Positions 57,150 to 64,000 of a stretch of DNA of 64,000 bases are shown one piece after another. Each line of letters starts with the position of its first letter. The stretch's first letter is position 1. The position numbers and the translations under genes were made by a program. The notes beneath the pieces are model-generated. The model saw only the letters and a list, made by a program, of their open reading frames with translations, was not told where the DNA came from and did no database searches. This DNA comes from Juglans regia (lineage: Eukaryota > Streptophyta > Magnoliopsida > Fagales > Juglandaceae). The stretch spans positions 39,175,482 to 39,239,481 of the forward strand of contig NC_049907.1 of NCBI RefSeq assembly GCF_001411555.2, given 5' to 3'.

Positions 57150-57510
57150 AGATAAAATGAAAATTTTATGAATAATAATGAAATAATTTTTGAATAGTAG
57201 TGAAATATTTTGAGTCAAAATGTTTTATTAGATTTTAGAAAATGAGAGGAAAATTTTGAATAAAAATATTATAAAATAAAAATATTGTTATAATATATAT
57301 TTTTAATATATTTTTTGTTTTAAAATTTGATAAAATTGTATTATTTTTTGTGTTTTATTTGAAAATTTAAGAAAATTGTAATAATTAGATAAAAAAAATT
57401 GAAGATTTGATATTGAAAAATATTTTTATTTGAGTGATGTTTGAAAATGAAATTATAAAAAATTTTATAATAAGACGAGATCATCACACTTCTAAAACCC
57501 GGAGACCCTT
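57150..57510. repeat. MITE-like sequence related to 21190-21411
   Basis: AATGAGATAAAATGAAAATT, TAGTGAAATATTTTGAGTCA and an AT core are shared with 21190-21411. A reverse-oriented relative lies at 59160-59460. Confidence 0.55.
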
Positions 57511-60500
57511 GCCCTTCAGGATCTGCGGATGATTTTGCAAACACACTAAATTATAGGTTCTATGATTTACAAAAGTGCTAGAAAATAAATAAAGAAATCC
57601 ATGTCTTTCACAGGTGGTCAGAAGTTACTGGACTTTGGTATGAGAGAAATATTTTTTTTCACAAGAAAATCTCGTAAAAGTAAGCTTACAAAATGATGTG
57701 CCTTACTATATATGAAATATCATAACGTCAAAAACACCTTTTACTGCAAAGTCCATCGATCTAACGTATCACATTTGAATCTAATCACATTAAATATTTA
57801 TGAATTTTACTTCTGTGCATGATAAGCTCTCTTTGTGAATCTAACACTTATCTTAGTCCAAATATACAGTAATTTAAAACAAACAGGGACAATCAGAGAA
57901 TTATGTAACCAAGATGGAATCGAAGAAGATCCATTAATTGAAAGGATGCAGACAATAGGTTGTATGGATCAGCCTAGCTACATGAGTTTCTTCCACCTAG
58001 AACTTGATAATTAATCACTGCGCGCTGATCTTACTGGCCAAACATTCATTGTCAACCGCTTCCTTGGATTTGCATGAAAACATGTTTTTTTTTTTTTTTT
58101 ACTAATTAATATATAAAAATACATAGCCAAAAGATTATACAAGCATTGCATAGTAACCTGATGGTTCCAGCCAACTACAAGTAGCACCAAGACCCCCTAA
58201 AACCAGCATCAAAACAACAGCATTGGTACTAGACGATATTATCTCTAAGGACATGCAGCAACATGGCAAACCAGAAAAAAACGAGGTTTAACAATTATCA
58301 ACATATATATAACCCTAAAGCCGCGACATATCAATTCATTTTATACATTTCGCATCTTATATTGCTTGTTTAATATTATAAAACATCATAATAGCCTTCT
58401 GATTGACGACCCTCTAAACACTATGCGGCATTAGGAAACAAAATTACCAAGTATAGGATCTGATCAAGACATGACTTGTTATACAAGTTGAACTCCCTTT
58501 ACATACATAGAATATTCCTAATTGTGTCGCATTGATATAGCATAAGTTCAAACATCAAGCAACATTATTATTAGCGGGGATCGAATTACACTTTCTGTGG
58601 TATATATGCGCGATACTGCTTACACAGAGTAGACTTCATTTATACTTATTATCATGTTTTCAGCACTCTCTAAATATATATATATGCAGGTTTAAACATA
58701 ATCAATGAGATCTCAATATGTAGGAAATTCAGGTAATATTATAGGCTGAAGTGCCTTCGGAGTTTCAAGCTGGGGGAAAGACCACATTGACAACTGCAGG
58801 ATCTACTCAAACATCCTAGCTTACAACCAAAGATCATTCAAAACAGGTGGGTGGAGAAGGATAATAGATAGAAAGGCTCTAAAATCCCAACAACAAGGAC
58901 ATGATGCAGAATAACTTAATTCCTCTCTGATGATACTACAGAAGTACTTTGGAAGGAAAGATATATAGAAGAGATTGAGTTATTATGAAAAATAAAGATG
59001 AAGGTTAAAACAACTACATGCTTAGGCATGACATGATTTGCCTCTAGTGGCTAATCACTTGCATATGTATAAATCATGATATGAGACTGTCAAATTCCTT
59101 AAAAAAACAAATCAAATAATAGGGCACATTAGGTAACACAACTATTCTCAAGTATTTTAAGATATTTCCTTGATCCCAAACATTACTCATACACAAATAT
59201 TTTTTAATTTCAATTTTTCAACTTTTTCATCTAATATAATCAAATCAAATCATTACAACTTTTCCAAACTTCCAAATAAAACACATAAAATAATACAACC
59301 TTTTCAAATTTCAAAATAAAAATAATATTAAAAACTTATATTCAAACAATTTTTTAACTGTATAATAATTTTATTTTCCAAAATTCAATAAAACATCTTA
59401 AGTCAAACCATTTCACTATTATTCATAGAAATACTGAGATATTCTAAATATCCAAATGGTCTCAATGGAATCTCTAGAAATGCAAGTTTATCTAAATAAA
59501 CCAACTCTATGGAGTAGTTGACTAGGAGTGAAGTCAAAATTAGAATTATGCCAGCCTCATCAAGTTATCATATTTCAATCATACATAAGAAAGTGGAACA
59601 CACAGCTTCTTAAAGAAAGCTAATGTATGCGCCCAAGCAAGTCATTTTTGATATTTAGCTTGTATGATCTAATTGGCCCCTATATATAGTTAGCTACCTT
59701 AGTGTTCTATAATTCCACCACCGCATACAATACTCAAGATAATAGATCCGTTGTAATCAGAAAATTAGCAACAAGATCAATTTCAAACAAGAAAGAAATT
59801 AAGCATATTAATACCCATTTCAACATGAATAAATTATTCTTGTTCTAACTAAAAGTCTAGGTACGACATGCAATGAATTCATGATGGCAAGAAAAGATGA
59901 AACCTAAACAAAAGATGAAGTAGCATGTTCACAATCCAGAAAGATCACCATGATCAGCACACGATTCTTGTTGAATCAATTAAACGACTTAATTAGCTCA
60001 TTAAAAATAAGATCAATCTCCAAAACGTACGAATTAAACAATGCATTTACACACGTCAGGTTTTCTAAATCACAAGGCAATTTAGGTCTCGTTTGTTTTC
60101 AGAAAGCATGATCTTATCTCATCTAATCATTACAACTTTTTCAAATCTTAAAACAAAAATAATATTCTAACCATACTTTATTCAACTTTTTAATTTTAAT
60201 CTTAACTCATCTCATCTCATCTGCGAAAACAAATGAAGCCTAAATTGATAAGCATTTATAACATTCAATATTAAACATGAGAACCCACTAGCTATACCAT
60301 TCATAGTTTCTTAAAATCCAAGAATTTTTAATAATTTTAGTACTCATAATAATGGTTGTATGTTGACCTAATTATACAACCAAAAAGGACAAGAAAAGGT
60401 AATTCCATCAACATATTTCAAAGATTATGGCGCGCGCTGCCCGCTGAGATAAAGATTAACATATTAGAGATGTCAAAGAAAAGTAAGCACAGTATGCAAA

Positions 60501-61897
60501 GAAAAAAAACTCCTAGTATTTATAAAGACATTGCTTTCATAATTCCTTTTCTTTTCAGATATGTTAATTTCCTATAGATGGGTCCCTTGATTCGACTGAA
60601 ACAAGATCGATCTTGACGTAATCCGATATATAAGATCACCTGTACGTATGAATGGTGGGAAAGTAGTAGTGTTGGTTACTATAGCATCTAAAAGTATTCA
60701 TATCACCATGAACTCAAAGTACATGTACAATTATTTAACTCATTCAGAAGAGTAGGGTTTCTTATTCATGGAGCTAATTGATCGAAATTCATGAAGTCAT
60801 CAGATCAGTTAATCGTGGCAAACAAAAATAACATTCAGCATCATGATCATCAGCTAACCATAGAGCCAATATATGGTTCATGTTCAACTTGTTGTATATA
60901 GGCTATATGTAGTAAATTGTGCCCCCAAGTAACCAAGAGAAATATATTTTTATTTAAAAAAAAGTAAATAATAATAATAATAAAACAGAAAAAAAGCACC
61001 TAGCTAGCTGTTGAATCACAGGTACCAATTTCGGACTTACCCCATGAATATTAGCCCCAGACTTACCACCTATGGAGGCGCTTCTTGGTTTAATTGTTGG
61101 TGGAATTCGCCTTCCGTGCGAGATCTAAAAGACCTCCTCCAACGGAAGATCACTGTATATTGGGGTCCATATATTTACTTGAAAAAAAAAAAAATCTCCT
61201 CTTCATTTAAAACTGACATGACACAATGCAGAAATGGGTATTGATTTGCATGATAAATGATCAGACAGACTATTTTATGACAAAGACCCATTCTTTATTG
61301 TTAATGAGACGTGCGTGAAGACTAGGAGAAAGCAAACTGCCCCACATATATATAAAACCAACAAAAAAAAAAAAAAAAAACCTAGTGCTAGACAAATCTG
61401 ACACATGATCTTTGCAAAGTTATATCCACCTTTTTCAATAGCTGAATGAATGAATGAATGAATTTTCAATACCCATTAAAATACTAAAAATGCAAAACAA
61501 AAAGAAGTTCGAAGAAACACTCGAAAAAAAAAGCATAAACAATATCTGCAAATCTATTATTACTTGTCATAGACGACCTTTCAAAGTACACATCTATGAC
61601 AAATTGGATATTAAACTACACCTATTACATGCTTGACTTCTGCTGCTACCGCGATTACTACTACTGCTGCTGCTGTTTGCATTACGGAACCAAAGAAGAC
61701 CCAACAGTTCAATACCCACCATTAAGCATAGTTTCTGAAACGACATAAAGAAACTCGAACTACATAGAGACGATCATGTAATGAAAGATTAGAAATACTT
61801 ATTGAAGGCTAGAGCAAAGTAAGAGCTAGCGCTCGAACTCTACCATGAGATCATGCGATTTCCCACCCAATATGGTCTCATGCAGAATGATTTTATC
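57511..61897. other. Intergenic DNA downstream of LSH
   Basis: No gene was seen. Features are a T run at 58084-58101 with LINE-tail-like sequence after it, a MITE relative at 59160-59460, a MITE copy at 60081-60244 and a (GAAT)n run at 61444-61463. The last few hundred bases are probably the LSH 3' UTR. Confidence 0.4.
60081..60244. repeat. MITE copy with clear inverted ends
   Basis: TTTAGGTCTCGTTTGTTTTC at the left and AAAACAAATGAAGCCTAAA at the right are inverted. The symmetry extends into CAAT/ATTG outside. Length is about 164 bp. Confidence 0.75.
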
Positions 61898-62482
61898 TTA
61901 CTGACTCGTATTCGGAGGCGGTGGCAATGCAGCTGGCGGCTGCGGCGGGCGCTTGCGCTTCTTCTTCTCGTAGCTAACCCCCCTTGCCTTGGATTGCGAA
62001 TCACGAACCTCACGTAGATAGAGCCTCACCGCTCGAGCTCCGAATGGGTTCGCCTCGGGCTTTCCCCCGTGCTCTTCAAAGGCCGCCCGGAGGCGGCCGA
62101 TGAGGGCGTCAAGGGACCCCCAGGCTTGGCGTAGTGGGCAAGGGCACGGCGCAGGTGGGTTTGGGTGCCCAAAGAAGGGACAGAGCTGAGTGTGGACCTT
62201 GGTCTTGCCGAACTGGTCCAAGTACCTGAGGAATTCAAGCACATGAGCACCGCTGCAGCGAGAGAGAGATAGCGGAGGGCGGTGGTTCCGGAGGTACTGG
62301 CCGAAGGTATTCCAGTCCCGGCGCTTCTGGTTCTCATAGCGGCTTAGAGTGGAGGATGACGAAGATGGTGGTACGGGGTTAGGTAAGGTAGTTGGGTTTG
62401 TGATGATGGTATTTGTGCTGAAGTCGATGCTCGGGCCGTCATGATCTGTGTTTGAGGTGTCAAATTCGTGAAGTGAATCCAT
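61898..62482 (-). CDS. LSH4: ALOG-domain nuclear protein, LSH3/LSH4 type, 194 aa
   Basis: A single-exon frame begins [16 protein letters not shown]. The ALOG domain spans about 47-174, with [45 protein letters not shown], the zinc-ribbon insert around C101, H106, C113 and C115, and [14 protein letters not shown] nuclear signal KKKRKRP follows at 173-179, then a Pro-rich tail. The Ser/Thr/Pro-rich first 46 residues vary in the family. ALOG proteins bind DNA or act as transcription regulators; LSH3 and LSH4 mark organ boundaries in shoots under CUC control in Arabidopsis. The domain is closest to LSH3/LSH4 by my reading. The symbol rests on the PMT1-NDR3 neighbourhood as well, since At3g23290 is LSH4. 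The gene is GC-rich compared with its surroundings. Confidence 0.95.
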   Translation of the reverse strand: MDSLHEFDTSNTDHDGPSIDFSTNTIITNPTTLPNPVPPSSSSSTLSRYENQKRRDWNTFGQYLRNHRPPLSLSRCSGAHVLEFLRYLDQFGKTKVHTQLCPFFGHPNPPAPCPCPLRQAWGSLDALIGRLRAAFEEHGGKPEANPFGARAVRLYLREVRDSQSKARGVSYEKKKRKRPPQPPAALPPPPNTSQ

Positions 62483-62949
62483 GTCGAAGTTTTTCTGTTT
62501 TCTTGGATCTTGAAGTGAAGTGCGATTCGGTTTTGTTTTTTCTAATTAAAGTTCTGGTTCAAGGGTTTTTTCGGCTTGTGAGAGTAGGTTTCTAGGCCCA
62601 AACAGGTACTAATTGGGAAAGAACTAAAAATAGAAAGAGTAAGATAAAGCATAAGGAGACGATGGAGTTTTTTTTTTTTTACAAGGAGATGATGGAGTTG
62701 ATGAGATGATGTGCGTTAATGGATGCTCAAGATCTAAGATCTGGGATAATATTGAAACTAAACAAGTTTTGGGGATCACCGTTGTCGAAGAAACGGAACA
62801 TCGAAAACAACTTTGATCACTAGTAAATTTCAGCTGGAGTACTAGATTTAAATCCTGTTGTGGGAGAGGGAAAGAGAGACAGGAGGCCAGCACAGAGAGA
62901 GAGAGAGAGAGAGATTTCGGTGTAGGGGAAGATCATGATGACGGGATTG
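62483..62949 (-). other. LSH 5' leader region
   Basis: Lies between the TATA-like site and ATG 62482. It contains a (GA)n tract at 62893-62914, which is a CT repeat on the sense strand. A T11 run at 62669-62679 sits between two copies of ACAAGGAGATGATGGAG-like sequence. A leader intron is possible but not placed. Confidence 0.45.
62893..62914. repeat. (GA)n tract in the LSH leader
   Basis: About ten GA units. GA/CT tracts near plant developmental genes are potential BPC (GAGA-binding) sites; this is inference. Confidence 0.85.
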
Positions 62950-62958
62950 ATATATAGG
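62950..62958 (-). promoter_or_regulatory. TATA-like box of LSH
   Basis: CCTATATATC on the minus strand, about 470 bp upstream of the ATG and about 35-55 bp before the CT-rich leader. Confidence 0.45.
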
Positions 62959-63331
62959 GTGGAGAAAATAAAAGTAGGGCTACACCCTGGTTTTTTAATG
63001 TTTTAATTTCCTTTTATGTATTTTTTAATCTTTGTTTGCCTTGAGGTTCTTTGAATCTTTTCTTTGATCAAACCTTGAAAGGCTTATGATCGTTGTTGGG
63101 TGCCTTTTCTTTAACTTGGTTTCTGAAAAATTGTTTTGAAGAAACTGGCAGACGATTTTCTTCCTTTCTATTTGATATTATTTTATTTCCGAGAAAAGGG
63201 AAGCGAATTCCTCCTTGGCCTACCAAGTGAAAGAAGGTGGATAGGGGATTAGTGTTAATTCATAATTGGGTATTGGAAGGAAGTTCTTTAGGGTTTTTTT
63301 TCTGGGAATTGAAAGAGTCTGACAGCGAGGT

Positions 63332-63353
63332 GGAGAGAGAGAGAGAGAGAGAG
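63332..63353. repeat. Second (GA)n tract upstream of LSH
   Basis: About ten GA units, about 430 bp from the first tract. Confidence 0.85.
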
Positions 63354-63861
63354 TTGATAGATGGGGACAAGACAAAGTTATTGGTTTACAATATAGGAGG
63401 GAATAACATGATTTTGTTTCTTCACTCTTTTGTTGATTGACAACACCTTTTGCCAAAGACCACTTTACCCTCCACTGATTTTCCTTCCTTCTCTCATGCT
63501 CGAAACAGTATTATATTCACTGCACATATTACCACCACAGAGACACGGTGGCTCTGATGTTTTTTTGAGGAGAGAAGAAGCTAGCTAGTGTCAATTATTA
63601 ATTAATTAATTAGCATCTCCAGTTACTGAAGAATCACTAGTACTGTCTCGTATTAATTCTTATAACTAGCTTGTACCATTGCTGACAGTTCTCAAAGAAA
63701 AAATAAATTGTAATATGAGGAGGTAGGCAGCGACTAGCGACACTAGTGACTACTCCATAAGAACTACTACTGTTTAGTATCAATTTGTTATACCTAGGTT
63801 TGCTCATGATGGTACGAATGTTGATTTGTGAAGATTGTGATTACGTATATCATAAGATAAA

Positions 63862-63966
63862 GGAAAAATATTTGCATCAGCTCCAGCACACACTCAACCT
63901 ATTGAGTGTAAAAAAAAAAATGATGTGAAGTGTGTGCCGGTGTGAGGTTGATGCATAGCATTTCCC
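63862..63966. mobile_element. 105-bp foldback MITE, Mutator-like
   Basis: Flanked by perfect 9-bp repeats TAAGATAAA (63853-63861 and 63967-63975). Almost the whole element is an inverted repeat: GCATCA, then CCAGCACACACT on the left, and AGTGTGTGCCGG, then TTGATGC on the right. The outer ends are GGAAAAATATTTGCATC and GATGCATAGCATTTCCC. The loop holds A11. A 9-bp duplication points to the Mutator superfamily. Confidence 0.85.
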
Positions 63967-64000
63967 TAAGATAAAAGACTATTGCTATATATAATCTCAT

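Larger units (their letters stand above)
62959..64000. other. Upstream region of LSH
   Basis: No gene was seen. It holds a second (GA)n tract (63332-63353), an AATT-rich run near 63591-63612 and the foldback MITE at 63862-63966. Confidence 0.45.

Noticed and set aside
62026..62337. 103-codon minus frame inside LSH
   Set aside because: It is an out-of-phase shadow of the ALOG coding sequence.

Overview
This is nuclear DNA of a woody eudicot. The evidence is long AT-rich intergenic DNA, spliced genes with GT-AG introns, Ty1/copia and Ty3/gypsy retrotransposons, LINE tails, and hAT-, Mutator- and other MITE-like elements. One roughly 200-bp MITE-like family (GAGATGAGATGA ends, AT-only core) recurs at least a dozen times. 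From memory it resembles repeats common in Fagales such as walnut and hickory; the genus is an inference I cannot test here.

Four protein genes and one gene fragment are supported, all on the minus strand. (1) At 1-987 is the N-terminal 329 residues of a PPR protein that runs off the left edge. (2) At 1191-2126 is a broken casein kinase 1-like (CKL) N-terminus lacking the catalytic-lysine segment. (3) At 9770-18516 is a 13-exon NDR-type AGC kinase of 539 aa. (4) At 36510-39817 is a 7-exon PMT1/3/8-type Golgi methyltransferase of 625 aa. (5) At 61898-62482 is a single-exon ALOG/LSH protein of 194 aa. From memory the same set sits side by side in Arabidopsis: LSH4 (At3g23290), PMT1 (At3g23300), NDR3 (At3g23310), a PPR gene (At3g23330) and CKL10 (At3g23340). 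The NDR1/PMT3 pair (At4g14350/At4g14360) looks like its duplicate. The window therefore appears to be an old conserved gene block expanded by transposons.

The space between genes is filled as follows. At 3855-8170 is an internally deleted copia element with near-identical 724-bp LTRs and TSD TTTAA. At 21412-28629 is a 7.2-kb non-coding LARD-like element with TSD GAAAG and a GC-rich internal island; it lies inside MITE-like DNA. At 29249-34334 is a decayed chromovirus with TSD TGAAC. The latter two separate NDR from PMT. The NDR introns carry an 816-bp hAT MITE, two LINE tails, a foldback repeat and a possible 32-codon cassette exon. From 41 to 61 kb I see no gene: only MITEs, microsatellites, a 740-bp retroposon with a 17-bp TSD, and two related hAT-like elements. 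A 105-bp foldback MITE with a 9-bp TSD lies at 63862-63966.

The genes are not a pathway. They cover organelle RNA processing (PPR), MOB-regulated kinase signalling (NDR), Golgi wall-polysaccharide methylation (PMT) and organ-boundary transcription control (LSH). No clearly new biological system was found. The leads most worth testing are the NDR cassette exon, the CKL fragment abutting the PPR gene, and the GC-rich LARD interior.
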